DNA from: an uncultured Tolumonas sp.
Lineage (GTDB): Bacteria; Pseudomonadota; Gammaproteobacteria; Enterobacterales; Aeromonadaceae
DNA length: 64,000 bases
Assembly (NCBI RefSeq): GCF_963676665.1
Contig: NZ_OY781371.1
Coordinates: 496,001-560,000, forward strand
Direction of reading: 5' to 3'
The position numbers and the translations under genes were made by a program. Shown here piece after piece: positions 26,022 to 35,788 of this stretch. The notes under the pieces are model-generated. The model searched no databases. It was not told the origin of the DNA and worked only from the letters and a program-made list of their open reading frames with translations. Position 1 is the stretch's first letter; every line of letters begins with the position of its first letter.

Positions 26022-26945
26022 ATGGACAAGGTTTTACGGCAATTCCTCGAAGTAGCAACACTCAAAAATGTGACGCATGCTGCAAATAAACTTTGTATGA
26101 ATCAATCGACGCTGAGTATCAATATCAAGCGGTTGGAGGAGTCATTAGGTGTGCCACTGCTGATCCGCTCTTCCAGTGGCGTCGAACTAACGGAATTCGG
26201 GCATGTGGTCTTGGAAGAGGCGCGTATCATGCAGCGTTTGCATGACAACACGCTGAAAAAAATCGAGTTTCTGAAAGAACGTTTAGAGCGTGAATTAAAA
26301 GTAGGGGCGGGCCATGCGGAGTGGTATTTGTTTGTTAAAGACAGTGTCAGAACCTACCGGCAACGGCACCCTTCAGCGAATATTCATACCGAAATTGGTA
26401 ATAATTTGCGGCTCATGGATCAGCTGTTAAGTGGTGATCTGGATCTGTCTGTCGGTAATGAGATTTACGGTCTCAATCGTAATGCCGGAGTTGTTTTCAT
26501 TCCGTTATACCAAACCAGCCATAAAGCATTTGTCAGAGCGAGTCATCCGTTAGCATTACGTTCGTGTACCGCAGATGATTTAAAGGATTACCCCGTAATT
26601 CATCTGACACCAAATGAAAGCCGGTATTCTTATGTCATGGATGAGTTATACCGGCAGGAGTATGGCAATTCAGTGCATATGAAAGAACAAATTGTATATT
26701 CCAGTAATACTATGGAAGCTTGTATTGAAACCTTAGAAGACGCCAATGCGATTTTGTTTTTTCCAAGCAGCATGGAAAGCTATTTCAAACCATTCAATAT
26801 TGTCAGCCTATCGTTATCTGAAACCCAGCGCATGAGTTCGATTGGTATCTATCTGTTGCGGGAACGACAAGACGATCAACAACTCAACGATATGGTGCAG
26901 TTGATGCAGGAAAGTTTTACAGAAAATCAGGCATTGGTTAAGTAA
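26022..26945 (+). CDS. LysR family transcriptional regulator divergent from GH4 gene
   Basis: 307 residues from the ATG at 26022 (AAGGG 8 bp upstream; a GTG two codons earlier is possible). It has an N-terminal winged helix-turn-helix (residues 1-60: LRQFLEVATLKNVTHAANKL, QSTLSINIKRLEESLGVPLL) and a LysR substrate-binding domain (about 90-300). It is transcribed away from the GH4 glycosidase with 215 bp between, so that gene is the likely target; the inducer is unknown. Confidence 0.9.
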   Translation: MDKVLRQFLEVATLKNVTHAANKLCMNQSTLSINIKRLEESLGVPLLIRSSSGVELTEFGHVVLEEARIMQRLHDNTLKKIEFLKERLERELKVGAGHAEWYLFVKDSVRTYRQRHPSANIHTEIGNNLRLMDQLLSGDLDLSVGNEIYGLNRNAGVVFIPLYQTSHKAFVRASHPLALRSCTADDLKDYPVIHLTPNESRYSYVMDELYRQEYGNSVHMKEQIVYSSNTMEACIETLEDANAILFFPSSMESYFKPFNIVSLSLSETQRMSSIGIYLLRERQDDQQLNDMVQLMQESFTENQALVK

Positions 26946-26974
26946 CCCTCAATTCTGTGTTCACGAATTGAGGG
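26946..26974. terminator. Hairpin between convergent lysR and ycbL
   Basis: CCCTCAATTC (26946-26955) and GAATTGAGGG (26965-26974) are perfectly complementary with a 9-base loop, starting just after the lysR stop. There is no U-run on either side, so it is a hairpin with probable rather than certain terminator function. Confidence 0.5.
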
Positions 26975-26982
26975 CTGAAAGA

Positions 26983-27627
26983 TCACCAGACAGGCTGGCA
27001 GAGGTATGGATTGCTAACGCGCTCATGACCCAGTGTCGACATTGGGCCATGGCCGGGAATGAATTTAACGTCATCACCGAGCGGTAACAGTTTCTTGGTA
27101 ATGGCATTGATCAGGTCGGTATGGTTTCCTTGCGGGAAATCGGTTCGGCCGATAGAACCGTTAAACAGTACATCACCGACGATCGCCAGTTGACTGGCTG
27201 CATGATAAAAAACCACATGACCCGGCGTGTGCCCAGGGCAATGGAGCACCTGCAGTTCCAGATTGCCAACTGACACGGTCTCTGTTTCTGTGAGCCAGTG
27301 ATCCGGTGTAAAAACATCGGTATGTGCAAAACCAAACATCTCAGATTGAGCGGGCAGAGCATTTAACCAGAAGGCGTCCGCCTGATGCGGGCCAATGATC
27401 GGGCAACCGGTACTTTTCCGCAGTTTATCGGCGCCACCGACATGATCAAGATGACCGTGGGTTAGTAGCAACTTGGTCAATGTCAGGTTGTTTTTCCCGA
27501 TTGCCTGCAGCAATTTCTCGATATCGCCACCGGGATCGATGAGTGCAGCCTCGTGTGTTTCATCACACCAAAGCAAAGTACAGTTTTGCTGAAAGGCGGT
27601 AACGGGAATGATCTGGTATTGCAGCAT
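26983..27627 (-). CDS. ycbL: YcbL-type metallo-beta-lactamase fold hydrolase
   Basis: Glyoxalase II-like metal hydrolase. I start at ATG 27627 ([26 protein letters not shown] upstream), giving 214 residues; an upstream start at 27687 would overlap the intergenic region without support. Metal ligands are visible in [11 protein letters not shown] (about residue 60), [13 protein letters not shown] and PGHGPMST. The true substrate is uncertain (type II glyoxalase or another thioester). It is last in the cobT-S-C-O run, 62 bp after cobO, and may be cotranscribed. Confidence 0.88.
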   Translation of the reverse strand: MLQYQIIPVTAFQQNCTLLWCDETHEAALIDPGGDIEKLLQAIGKNNLTLTKLLLTHGHLDHVGGADKLRKSTGCPIIGPHQADAFWLNALPAQSEMFGFAHTDVFTPDHWLTETETVSVGNLELQVLHCPGHTPGHVVFYHAASQLAIVGDVLFNGSIGRTDFPQGNHTDLINAITKKLLPLGDDVKFIPGHGPMSTLGHERVSNPYLCQPVW

Positions 27628-27689
27628 GGTTATGTCCTGTAAGTCTTTTCTCGTCAAATGGTAACCATGCGCGCCATGGATTACCACTA

Positions 27690-28295
27690 TTACCAGTCGA
27701 TACCTTTTTGTGCTTTGATGCCGCTGTCAAAGGCATGTTTGACGTTTTTGATTTCGCTGACTGTATCTGCAATCTCTAACAAGGCCCGGTGACAGCCACG
27801 CCCCGTTATGATCACATGCTGATGTAACGGGCGATTGGTGATGGCAGCGACGATTTCATCAACATCAAGATAATGATAAGCGGCCATATAGGTCAGTTCG
27901 TCTAACAACACCACATCATATGCATCAGAGGCCAGCATACGTTTAGCTTCCTGCCAGACAAGTTGTGCGGCTTGCTGATCCTTTTCGCGGCTTTGTGTTT
28001 CCCAGGTAAAGCCGGTGGCCATGATGTGAAATTCAACGCCGGCTTTTTGTAATAATACCCGTTCACCACATTCCCATGTGCCTTTGATAAACTGCACCAC
28101 ACCCGCATTCAGACCATGACCAACGGCTCGGGTAACGGTGCCAAAACCAGATGTACTTTTCCCTTTGCCATCACCGGTGATCACGATCATCAGCCCGCGT
28201 TCATCTTGTGCGGCGGCAATACGGGCATCTACTTTTTCTTTTAGACGTTGCTGACGAGCTTGATGTCGTTGCTGGCGCTCGCTGTTCTCTTCCAT
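27690..28295 (-). CDS. cobO: Cob(I)alamin/cob(I)yrinic acid a,c-diamide adenosyltransferase (CobO/BtuR)
   Basis: Transfers the adenosyl group of ATP to the cobalt of corrinoids. It is 201 residues from ATG 28295 ([18 protein letters not shown] upstream); the longer frame overlaps cobC. P-loop [17 protein letters not shown] at about residue 40 and [15 protein letters not shown] are typical of the CobA/CobO/BtuR type. It starts 13 bp after cobC in a cobalamin assembly operon. Confidence 0.94.
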   Translation of the reverse strand: MEENSERQQRHQARQQRLKEKVDARIAAAQDERGLMIVITGDGKGKSTSGFGTVTRAVGHGLNAGVVQFIKGTWECGERVLLQKAGVEFHIMATGFTWETQSREKDQQAAQLVWQEAKRMLASDAYDVVLLDELTYMAAYHYLDVDEIVAAITNRPLHQHVIITGRGCHRALLEIADTVSEIKNVKHAFDSGIKAQKGIDW

Positions 28296-28308
28296 TAAAT
28301 CACTCCAA

Positions 28309-28938
28309 TCAGATAGCAGGGGATGGCCGACCAATAAAACGGATCTGTGGATAAATTCCGTCATCCGTATACAACACTTGTATGCGGGTTATTGAGCCGT
28401 AATCGATTCTCAGACGTTGATAATAGTCGGCTGATTGCCAGTCTACGCATAAAAGCTGCGCGAGGATCATTCGTATTACACCGGCATGAGTGACGACCAG
28501 TGACTGGGTGCCACGACATTGCTGTAATAACACCGGCCAGATTTGAGCCACGCGATCATGAAAATCCGGTAATGATTCACCATTCGGTGGGGTGATTGTT
28601 GCTGGTGATTGCCAGAATTGCTCCAGATCAGCCCAACACGACTGTAGCTGATCAAATGTCTGACCGTCCCATACACCGAAATTCATTTCCTGTAATAACG
28701 GTTCTACTTTCAGGCTGAGTGCCTGGCGTCGGCTATAGTCTTTTGCAAAACGCAGACAACGTTGCAGTGGAGAGCTGATCACCTGTTGATATTGCAGATC
28801 AATATTCACTGATTGCTGCATTTGCAGCTGGCCAGATTCTGTTACGGGAATATCGGTGTGCCCGTATAAACCGGCGTCGCCAGCAACGGTGCCATGACGT
28901 AATAAATCAATGGTTGCACTCTGATAAACGTTATTCAT
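28309..28938 (-). CDS. cobC: Histidine phosphatase CobC (alpha-ribazole phosphatase type)
   Basis: Phosphoglycerate-mutase-like phosphatase that dephosphorylates alpha-ribazole 5'-phosphate (or the adenosylcobalamin phosphate) at the end of cobalamin synthesis. It is 209 residues with the catalytic LLRHGTVAGD motif (His at about residue 15), a second basic/acidic site at ISSPLQRCLRFA, and the distal THAGVIRM histidine. It overlaps cobS by 4 bp. Family membership is firm; the substrate follows from the operon. Confidence 0.9.
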   Translation of the reverse strand: MNNVYQSATIDLLRHGTVAGDAGLYGHTDIPVTESGQLQMQQSVNIDLQYQQVISSPLQRCLRFAKDYSRRQALSLKVEPLLQEMNFGVWDGQTFDQLQSCWADLEQFWQSPATITPPNGESLPDFHDRVAQIWPVLLQQCRGTQSLVVTHAGVIRMILAQLLCVDWQSADYYQRLRIDYGSITRIQVLYTDDGIYPQIRFIGRPSPAI

Positions 28939-29720
28939 GCCGTTCCTCCGTGACTCATAAAAGCCAGCAGGATCAGATAACCGACGACTTCACTCACTTG
29001 TTGAACGGCGCCGAGACAATCACCGGTATATCCACCCAGGCGGCTATTCAGATAACGTTTGGCGGCAAATCGTAACAGGCATTGTGTTATAAGAAGTGGT
29101 AGTGCTAACGAGACTGGTAGCAGAAGTAGGGGGAAGCTGCCTAGTAACACTAAGACTACTAAATCGCTTCTGCGTTGTTGTTCAGCTACTGGTTTGGCTT
29201 TCGCATCATCATCCCGGACGTAGTTCATATCATAGATAAGACTTCCGGCGACCGCGCGGGAGAGTGGATGTAAGACCACTAATGCCAGAATGATCTGCAA
29301 TGGAGATAACAGAGCCAATTCCTGTAAGGTGACAAATTTCAGCAGTAACGCCCCCCACAGTGCAATTGCACCATAAGTGCCTAAGCGGGAGTCTTTCATG
29401 ATCAGCAGTTTTTTTTCGATGGTCATGCCGCCACCTAAACCATCAGCGGAATCGGCTAAACCATCCTCATGAAATGCACCAGTGAGCAAAACGGTGGTCA
29501 GCATCGACAGAACAATGCTGACGGAAATGGGGAAAATTTGCACGCTTAACCAGAAGGCTAAAGCACCTATTGCCCCGACCAACCAACCGACCAAAGAAAA
29601 ATAGCGGCTGGATTGATTCAATAGTTGAGTACTGAATGGGGTATTGGCGGGAATAGGTATGCGCGTGAAAAAGCTGATCGCCAGCAAAAAACAGACGACC
29701 TGCTGTTTCAGGTTGCTCAT
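28935..29720 (-). CDS. cobS: Adenosylcobinamide-GDP ribazoletransferase (cobalamin synthase) CobS
   Basis: Integral membrane enzyme joining adenosylcobinamide-GDP to alpha-ribazole (phosphate). It is 261 residues with about six hydrophobic helices and the Asp-rich metal motif GAFHEDGLADSADGLGGG near residue 85, diagnostic of CobS. The start overlaps the cobT stop, and the end overlaps the cobC start in ATGA. Confidence 0.96.
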   Translation of the reverse strand: MSNLKQQVVCFLLAISFFTRIPIPANTPFSTQLLNQSSRYFSLVGWLVGAIGALAFWLSVQIFPISVSIVLSMLTTVLLTGAFHEDGLADSADGLGGGMTIEKKLLIMKDSRLGTYGAIALWGALLLKFVTLQELALLSPLQIILALVVLHPLSRAVAGSLIYDMNYVRDDDAKAKPVAEQQRRSDLVVLVLLGSFPLLLLPVSLALPLLITQCLLRFAAKRYLNSRLGGYTGDCLGAVQQVSEVVGYLILLAFMSHGGTA

Positions 29721-30751
29721 TACAGCGTAACCCCGGCACTTTCAAAGCTGGCCATGTTGTTATAAAACTCGGCAGCAGAACGTAACAATGGCAGAGCAAC
29801 TGCAGCACCGGTGCCTTCACCCAGACGCAGACCCAGTTGCAGCAGTGGCGTTGCATTCAGTGCTTCCAGCATGGCTTTATGGCCTTGTTCACCAGAGCAG
29901 TGGGCAAACAACATGTAGTCACGGCTGGCCGGTGCGATTTTTGCTGCTAATAATGCTGAGGCGGTGGTGATGAAGCCATCGACCAACACACTGATACCTG
30001 CTTCAGCAGCACCTAACATGGCACCGGTGATCTGTGCTATCTCAAAGCCACCGACTTCTTGCAATACGTTGATAGGATCGTTTTTATTCTCGATCCGGGT
30101 TATTGCGGCTTCAGTAATGTTAATTTTGTGCTCTAGCTGAGCATCACTGATACCTGTGCCACGTCCTACACACTCTGTCGCCGTCTTATTCATCAGTGCG
30201 GCCATAATGCAGGACGCCGGAGTGGTGTTGCCAATGCCCATCTCACCAAAAGCCAGCAGGTTGCTACCTTCTGTCGCGAGTTGTTTCGCAAGTCGGCGGC
30301 CATATTCCAGCGCCAGCAGAACTTCTTCTTCGGTCATGGCAGCTTCTTTGGCCAGATTACGAGTGCCAGCCCCGATACGTTGGATAATCAGACGATCATC
30401 GTTGATCGGGGTTTTAATGCCTGCATCAACAACTTTTAATTCCATGTTGTTAGCACGGCAGAAACAATTGATCGCAGCTCCACCGGCTAAAAAATTCAGC
30501 ACCATTTGACGAGTGACATCACTGCTGGTCAGGCTGACTTTTTCTTCTGAAACACCATGATCACCGGCAAAAACCAGCATAGTTGGTTGATTGATGGTAA
30601 TAGTGGGAGTGCCTTGGATCATCGCTAACTGGTGTGCCGCTTTTTCCAGCAGTCCTAATGCACCCAATGGTTTGGTTTTCATATCAATTTTATGTTGAAT
30701 AACATCACTTTTTTGCTGAGAAACAGGGGTGATATTCCATGAAGTGCTCAT
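29720..30751 (-). CDS. cobT: Nicotinate-nucleotide-dimethylbenzimidazole phosphoribosyltransferase CobT
   Basis: Activates the lower ligand base to its alpha-ribotide. It is 343 residues, the normal size, with PTMLVFAGDHGVSEEKVSLTS (split motif), GEMGIGNTTPAS and the C-terminal catalytic-Glu motif LGLRLGEGTGAAVALPLL. It is first gene of cobT-S-C-O. cobU (kinase/guanylyltransferase), usual partner of cobS and cobT, is not in this window. No cobalamin riboswitch-like element is visible in the 84 bp between rlmI and cobT, which mostly hold a terminator. Confidence 0.96.
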   Translation of the reverse strand: MSTSWNITPVSQQKSDVIQHKIDMKTKPLGALGLLEKAAHQLAMIQGTPTITINQPTMLVFAGDHGVSEEKVSLTSSDVTRQMVLNFLAGGAAINCFCRANNMELKVVDAGIKTPINDDRLIIQRIGAGTRNLAKEAAMTEEEVLLALEYGRRLAKQLATEGSNLLAFGEMGIGNTTPASCIMAALMNKTATECVGRGTGISDAQLEHKINITEAAITRIENKNDPINVLQEVGGFEIAQITGAMLGAAEAGISVLVDGFITTASALLAAKIAPASRDYMLFAHCSGEQGHKAMLEALNATPLLQLGLRLGEGTGAAVALPLLRSAAEFYNNMASFESAGVTL

Positions 30752-30796
30752 TATTGTCCCTTTAATATAGATATGTAGAACCAGTTAAAACTTAAA

Positions 30797-30824
30797 ACAA
30801 CGCAGGCCAAAATGCCTGCGTTGT
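30797..30824 (-). terminator. Rho-independent terminator after rlmI
   Basis: ACAACGCAGGC (30797-30807) and GCCTGCGTTGT (30814-30824) give an 11 bp perfect stem with a 6-base loop. On the minus strand it is followed by TTTAAGTTTTAA. It separates rlmI from cobT. Confidence 0.8.
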
Positions 30825-30834
30825 ATGTTTTTAA

Positions 30835-32028
30835 TTATATCGCGCGAACAACCAGCCCTTTCAGGTAATAACCCTCAGGATAAGGTGCGGCAATTGGATG
30901 ATCTGCTGCCTGAGTCATACGTTCGAGAATTTGTGCATCACGGCCCGCATCAAGGGCGGCATCGGCAACAATTTTCTGGAACAGTTCTGAGGTCATCAGG
31001 CCAGAGCAAGAAAACGTCAGCAAAATTCCCTCAGGGTTCAGCAGTTGGAAGGCGAGCAGGTTGATATCTTTGTAGCCACGGCAAGCGCCGATCAATTGCG
31101 CTTTGTTTTCGGCAAATTTCGGCGGATCAAGCACGATCATGTCAAATTTTTCACCGCGTTCACGGTATTCACGCAGCAATTTGAAAACGTCTTGTTTTTC
31201 AAATTTGGCGTTGGACAGATCGAGTTTGTTCAATTCTGCATTATGTTTAGCCAGTGCCAGCGCTGATTCAGAAACATCGACGTTAATGACTTCTTTGGCA
31301 CCACCTTGCAGGGCATAAACACCGAAACCACCGGTATAACAGAAACAGTTCAGAACTCGGCGATCTTTCGCATAACGGCCAGCAATGGCGCGGTTGTCGC
31401 GTTGATCCAGATAAAAACCAGTTTTATGTCCGCCTTTGATATCAACGCTGATCTTGATGCCGTTATTTTCTTCGATGATTAGCTCATCCGGTGGAGCTTC
31501 GCCAAACAGCACACCAGTACGCTCTGCGAGACCTTCTTTTTTGCGCACAGCCACGTCAGAGCGCTCATAGATGGAGCAAGTTGGGTAGAGCTGCTGTAAC
31601 GCGGCAATGAGTTCGTGACGGTGGTATTCCGCACCACTGGATAAGAGTTGGCAGACCAGATGATCGTTGTAACGATCGATAGTAATGCCGGGCAGCAAAT
31701 CAGATTCAGCAGCTACCAGACGATAGGCAGAAAGCTGTAAACGGGAAATCAGCAATTCACGACCCGCTTGCGCTTGTTGCAGACGGCGAACGAAAAATTC
31801 GGTATCAATCTGTTCGTCTTGCTTGAAGGTCCAGACTCGCAGACGGATTTGAGAATCAGGAGACCAGGCGCCGCGGGCTAACCATTTACCACGTTGATCA
31901 ACGATATCTACCGGTTCACCTGCTTCTGGTTTGCCTTTAACTTTGTCGATAGCTTTGGAAAAAATCCATGGATGGCGGCGTAACAGGGATTTTTCCCGAT
32001 CTTTTTGCAGATAAACGGTAGTGCTCAT
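30835..32028 (-). CDS. rlmI: 23S rRNA (cytosine(1962)-C(5))-methyltransferase RlmI
   Basis: SAM-dependent m5C methyltransferase for 23S rRNA. I start at ATG 32028 ([21 protein letters not shown]), giving 397 residues like E. coli RlmI (396). A longer frame to 32097 runs across the terminator of the upstream MCP gene and is rejected. There is an N-terminal PUA domain (about 1-80), then a Rossmann methyltransferase with [22 protein letters not shown] and the catalytic Cys in LTFSCSGLM. Confidence 0.95.
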   Translation of the reverse strand: MSTTVYLQKDREKSLLRRHPWIFSKAIDKVKGKPEAGEPVDIVDQRGKWLARGAWSPDSQIRLRVWTFKQDEQIDTEFFVRRLQQAQAGRELLISRLQLSAYRLVAAESDLLPGITIDRYNDHLVCQLLSSGAEYHRHELIAALQQLYPTCSIYERSDVAVRKKEGLAERTGVLFGEAPPDELIIEENNGIKISVDIKGGHKTGFYLDQRDNRAIAGRYAKDRRVLNCFCYTGGFGVYALQGGAKEVINVDVSESALALAKHNAELNKLDLSNAKFEKQDVFKLLREYRERGEKFDMIVLDPPKFAENKAQLIGACRGYKDINLLAFQLLNPEGILLTFSCSGLMTSELFQKIVADAALDAGRDAQILERMTQAADHPIAAPYPEGYYLKGLVVRAI

Positions 32029-32047
32029 GGCTAACTCTGGTATAAAA

Positions 32048-32079
32048 AAACAGGGCCAGCATTGTAGCTGGCCCTGTTT
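32048..32079 (-). terminator. Rho-independent terminator after the short MCP gene
   Basis: AAACAGGGCCAGC (32048-32060) and GCTGGCCCTGTTT (32067-32079) form a 13 bp GC-rich perfect stem with a 6-base loop. The minus strand continues with TTTTTTTATA. It lies between the MCP stop and the rlmI ATG. Confidence 0.88.
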
Positions 32080-32107
32080 TGAAACACCAATGATCACATC
32101 GGGATTA

Positions 32108-33325
32108 CTATTTAAAACGCATTCCCTGCATCATCTGCCCCAGCTCTTTGGCAGTAACCAGCAAGTTTTCTGTGCCGGCCAATGTATTTGCTGAGTTTTC
32201 TTCAATATTTACTGACTGATTACGTACTTCATCAATGCTTTGTGCAATTTCACCAGCAACGGCACTTTGTTGTTCGGCAGAAGTCGCGATATGTACGCTC
32301 ATTTCAAAGATGGAACCACTGTGATTGGCGATACGGTCAATATCAGAACCTACGGCAGCAATCAGTTCTCGGCTGTCTGCCGCCTGAACAACGGTTTTTT
32401 CCATGATATCGTTCAAAGAGCCGGTACCGGTTTGCAGCTCTTCAATCATTTTCTGAATTTCCACTGTGGCTTGCTGAGTGCGGCCAGCCAGTGTGCGAAC
32501 TTCATCGGCTACTACAGCAAAACCACGGCCTTGTTCACCAGCACGTGCTGCTTCAATGGCGGCATTCAATGCCAGCAAGTTGGTTTGACCGGAAATCGCA
32601 TTGATCACAGTCACCACTTCGCTGATTTTGTTCGCGCGGGAAGTCAGGTGTTCAACTGCGGTTGAGGCCTGAGTAATTTCTTCCGTCAGAATATTGATGG
32701 AGTTGATAGTTCGTTGCACACGATTAGCGCCGTGAGAGGCTTCTTCGCTGGTTTGACGTGTTTGTGTCGACGTTTCGTTGGCGTTGTGGGCTACTTCGCG
32801 GATCGCTGCGGTCATCTCTTCCATGGCGGTTGCCAGTGAGTCGATGTATTGACGCTGATTTCTTGCCAGCTCTTCGCCTTCTTCAGCGGCAGAACGGAAT
32901 TCTTCGGCAAACAGTTCCAGACCATCAGCACTTTCGTTGATCATTTTGAGAACACTTTGACGACGTTCAGTCATCGTGTCGATATCACGTGATAACTGGC
33001 TAAATTCATCACGATTGACCGGCAGGTTTAATCTTACGGTCAAATCGCCATTGGCAACTGCCCGCACCGCTTGGCTGATTGTGCCAATGGAGTGAGTAAA
33101 GAAACTATTCAGGTAGAAACTGATAGCTGCAAAAATAGTGATAGATAACACCAGCATCGTCAGGACATAAGGGTCTGTCAGACTCAAATCACTGCTGTGT
33201 GATACGAGGAACCAAGTGATACCAATGATCATCAATAAAGGTAGCCAGAAAATGAGCTGGAATTTTTCTTTGATGGTCAAACCAAGCAAGAACCGATAAA
33301 TACGAAGGTAATCCACATTTTTCAT
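32108..33325 (-). CDS. Methyl-accepting chemotaxis protein with minimal periplasmic loop
   Basis: 405 residues from ATG 33325 ([12 protein letters not shown]). Two transmembrane helices (about 23-40 and 52-73) are separated by only about ten residues, so there is no periplasmic ligand-binding domain. A HAMP domain (about 74-128) and the MCP signalling domain follow, with the hairpin tip region [34 protein letters not shown]. The sensed signal must be cytoplasmic or membrane-borne. There is no C-terminal CheR/CheB tethering pentapeptide (it ends MMQGMRFK). Monocistronic, with its own terminator. Confidence 0.9.
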   Translation of the reverse strand: MKNVDYLRIYRFLLGLTIKEKFQLIFWLPLLMIIGITWFLVSHSSDLSLTDPYVLTMLVLSITIFAAISFYLNSFFTHSIGTISQAVRAVANGDLTVRLNLPVNRDEFSQLSRDIDTMTERRQSVLKMINESADGLELFAEEFRSAAEEGEELARNQRQYIDSLATAMEEMTAAIREVAHNANETSTQTRQTSEEASHGANRVQRTINSINILTEEITQASTAVEHLTSRANKISEVVTVINAISGQTNLLALNAAIEAARAGEQGRGFAVVADEVRTLAGRTQQATVEIQKMIEELQTGTGSLNDIMEKTVVQAADSRELIAAVGSDIDRIANHSGSIFEMSVHIATSAEQQSAVAGEIAQSIDEVRNQSVNIEENSANTLAGTENLLVTAKELGQMMQGMRFK

Positions 33326-33555
33326 AGCAACAGATCCACAGAAAGAAGAAAGCGGTACGAATTGTAGTGTTTTCGGCACAGTTCCCAACATCCTTAGTCG
33401 GAAATAGCGATCTGCATTAGAAAAATCTTATTCGGTAAGATTCAAATGATAGCTATTTACACGTTCTAACTTGTTCTTTGTCGGGAACGGTACAACAAAC
33501 AGCGTTATATTCTTTTGCTTAGCATAGACAATTTCAGTCGCTTATGTGAGTGAAA

Positions 33556-35739
33556 TTAATATGTTATTTTTTCATTGCGTTTCCATGAATGGTAATGCGC
33601 TAGCCATATTAATATGCGTTGTGGCGCGTGCTGACGTTTCCATTCGCCAGCGACATATTTATTGGCTTCTGACATGGTTGGGTAGGTATGGATAGTGGCC
33701 AGAATTTTGTTAAGCCCCAAACCATGTTTCATCGCCAGTACAAATTCAGCCAACAGGTCGCTGGCATGCGCCCCGACTATGGTGACGCCAAGGATGCGAT
33801 CTTTACCGGGGTGGGTTAAGACCTTCACAAAACCATGTGCTGCACTGTCTGCAATGGCGCGATCAAGATCGTGAATACCATAGTGGGTGATTTCATAGGC
33901 GATGCCTTTTTCTTTGGCTTCCTGTTCGTTCAGACCGACGCGCGCAATTTCCGGGTCCACAAAGGTTGTCCATGGAATAACGCGGTAATCGACTTTGAAT
34001 TTTTTCCATTCACCAAACAGGGCATTAACGGCAGCATACCAAGCTTGATGTGACGCGGTATGCGTAAACTGATAGGGGCCGGCGACATCGCCGGCGGCGA
34101 AAATATTCGGATAGAGGGTTTCCAGATATTCGTTGGTGATCACGGTACGATTGGTTTCAATGCCTAATGTTTCCAGGCCATAACCGGATAAACGGGCGAC
34201 GCGGCCAACAGCACAAATTAATGCATCAAATTCAATCTGTTGTTCGCCGCCATCGTGTTCGACCGTAATGAATTTACGTGCACCTTCTTGTTCACAACGC
34301 AACGCCTTGTGACGGGTCAGCACGGCTACACCATCTTGCTCCAGTGAGCGTTGGGCAAGTTCAGACACTTCCATATCTTCACGGCTTAATATCCGCGGTG
34401 CCATTTCGATTTGAAAAACCTGTGAGCCCAAGCGAGCAAAACTCTGCGCCAATTCACAGCCTATGGGCCCTCCACCTAACACAACTAAGCGGGCTGGCGG
34501 GACATCCAGTTTGGCAAATTCATCCCACAAGGTGTCACTGGTGACATAACCAACCGTTTCTAAACCGGGTAACGCGGGTACAAACGGACGAGCACCTGCG
34601 GCAATGATGATGTTGCGGGTTGTTAAACGCTGTGTGGTGCCATCGTTACGTTTTATTTCCACTGTCCATGGATCAACGATTGTGGCGTAACCCTCAACAA
34701 CATCGACGCCCAGTTGGGTATAGCGCTCAATACTGTCATGTGGTGCGACAGTTTTGATCACCTCATGAATGCGGGCCATGACTTTACGAAAACTGAATGA
34801 GGGAATTGGGTTTTCAAAACCGTTGCAGTTTTCAAGACCATATTGTTCGGCATGTTTTAGGGTATGTGCAACGTGCGCGGATTTAATCAGTGCTTTGCTG
34901 GGAATACAGCCATAGTTCAGACAATCGCCGCCCATTTTATGGGCTTCTACCAAGGTTACTTTCGCTTTTACTGCCGCCGCGATATAGGCCGAGACTAAGC
35001 CGGCAGCACCACCACCAATCACGATCAGATTCCGATCAAAGTGTTGTGGTTTGGTCCATTTAGCATAGACACGACGCTGTTGCAGAAAATGAGTAAATCG
35101 TTTTACTAACAGTGGAAATATGCCTAGTAAGGCAAATGAAAACAGTAATCCGGGCGAGGCAATATCGGCTAAGCCGGTGATTTTGGCTAATTGTGTGCCG
35201 GCATTAACATAAACGACCGTACCCGCCAGCATACCGATTTGACTGACCCAATAATAACGTCGGGTAGAAATCGGAGTCAGCCCAACCAGCAGATTGACGA
35301 GGAAAAAGGGGAACAACGGGATAAGGCGCAGGGAAAACAGATAAAACGCGCCATCTTTCGCCATTCCTTCATTAATGGCTTTTAATTTGTCGCCAAAATG
35401 CGCTTGCACCAGATCGCGCAGTAAATAACGTGCAGTAAGAAACGCGAGTGTCGCGCCGATGGTTGAGGCGAAAGAGGCAATCACCGAACCCCAGAATAAG
35501 CCAAACAACGCACCGGCTGCGATAGTCATTATCGCGGCACCGGGTAATGAAAAGGCCGCCACAATGACATACAACAGGAAAAAAGATGCGCCGATCGTAA
35601 CCGGCGATGTTGCTCGCAAAACCGCAAATTGATCCATGCTGGATTTTAAGCCGTTCAGAGTCAGATAGTGCTGTAAATCGAGCGTGAAAAAAATGCTGAC
35701 TACCACGAGCACGATGCAAAGCAGGATTAGTTTTTTCAT
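33556..35739 (-). CDS. TVP38/TMEM64 (DedA-like) membrane domain fused to FAD-dependent pyridine nucleotide-disulfide oxidoreductase
   Basis: 727 residues. Residues 1-225 form a TVP38/TMEM64 (SNARE-associated) membrane domain with several helices and the family motif region SLPGAAIMTIAAGALFG and RLIPLFPFFLVNLL. Residues 236-700 are a flavin disulfide reductase related to mercuric reductase and lipoamide dehydrogenase: FAD motif GGGAAGLVSA (242-251), redox-active Cys273-x4-Cys278 in GGDCLNYGCIPSKA, NAD(P) motif GGGPIGCELAQSF, and a dimerisation domain with HTYPTMSE. No separate mercury-binding Cys pair is visible. Such fusions recur in proteobacteria, and their substrate is unknown. Monocistronic. 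Confidence 0.88.
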   Translation of the reverse strand: MKKLILLCIVLVVVSIFFTLDLQHYLTLNGLKSSMDQFAVLRATSPVTIGASFFLLYVIVAAFSLPGAAIMTIAAGALFGLFWGSVIASFASTIGATLAFLTARYLLRDLVQAHFGDKLKAINEGMAKDGAFYLFSLRLIPLFPFFLVNLLVGLTPISTRRYYWVSQIGMLAGTVVYVNAGTQLAKITGLADIASPGLLFSFALLGIFPLLVKRFTHFLQQRRVYAKWTKPQHFDRNLIVIGGGAAGLVSAYIAAAVKAKVTLVEAHKMGGDCLNYGCIPSKALIKSAHVAHTLKHAEQYGLENCNGFENPIPSFSFRKVMARIHEVIKTVAPHDSIERYTQLGVDVVEGYATIVDPWTVEIKRNDGTTQRLTTRNIIIAAGARPFVPALPGLETVGYVTSDTLWDEFAKLDVPPARLVVLGGGPIGCELAQSFARLGSQVFQIEMAPRILSREDMEVSELAQRSLEQDGVAVLTRHKALRCEQEGARKFITVEHDGGEQQIEFDALICAVGRVARLSGYGLETLGIETNRTVITNEYLETLYPNIFAAGDVAGPYQFTHTASHQAWYAAVNALFGEWKKFKVDYRVIPWTTFVDPEIARVGLNEQEAKEKGIAYEITHYGIHDLDRAIADSAAHGFVKVLTHPGKDRILGVTIVGAHASDLLAEFVLAMKHGLGLNKILATIHTYPTMSEANKYVAGEWKRQHAPQRILIWLAHYHSWKRNEKITY

Positions 35740-35788
35740 CAGAAGATCTCATCAGTGTGTTCTATGAGGTTAGTCGTCATGGCTCGTT

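Noticed and set aside
31045-31266. Open frames opposite rlmI and other dense minus-strand genes
   Set aside because: All are antisense to well-supported genes and show no family motifs.
32029-32097. Longer N-terminus for rlmI
   Set aside because: The extension is translated through a clear rho-independent terminator of the upstream MCP gene and has no homology; start 32028 gives the family length.
33424-33442. AATCTTA-TTCGG-TAAGATT hairpin upstream of the short MCP
   Set aside because: A 7 bp AT-rich stem without U-run or promoter context; too weak to assign a function.
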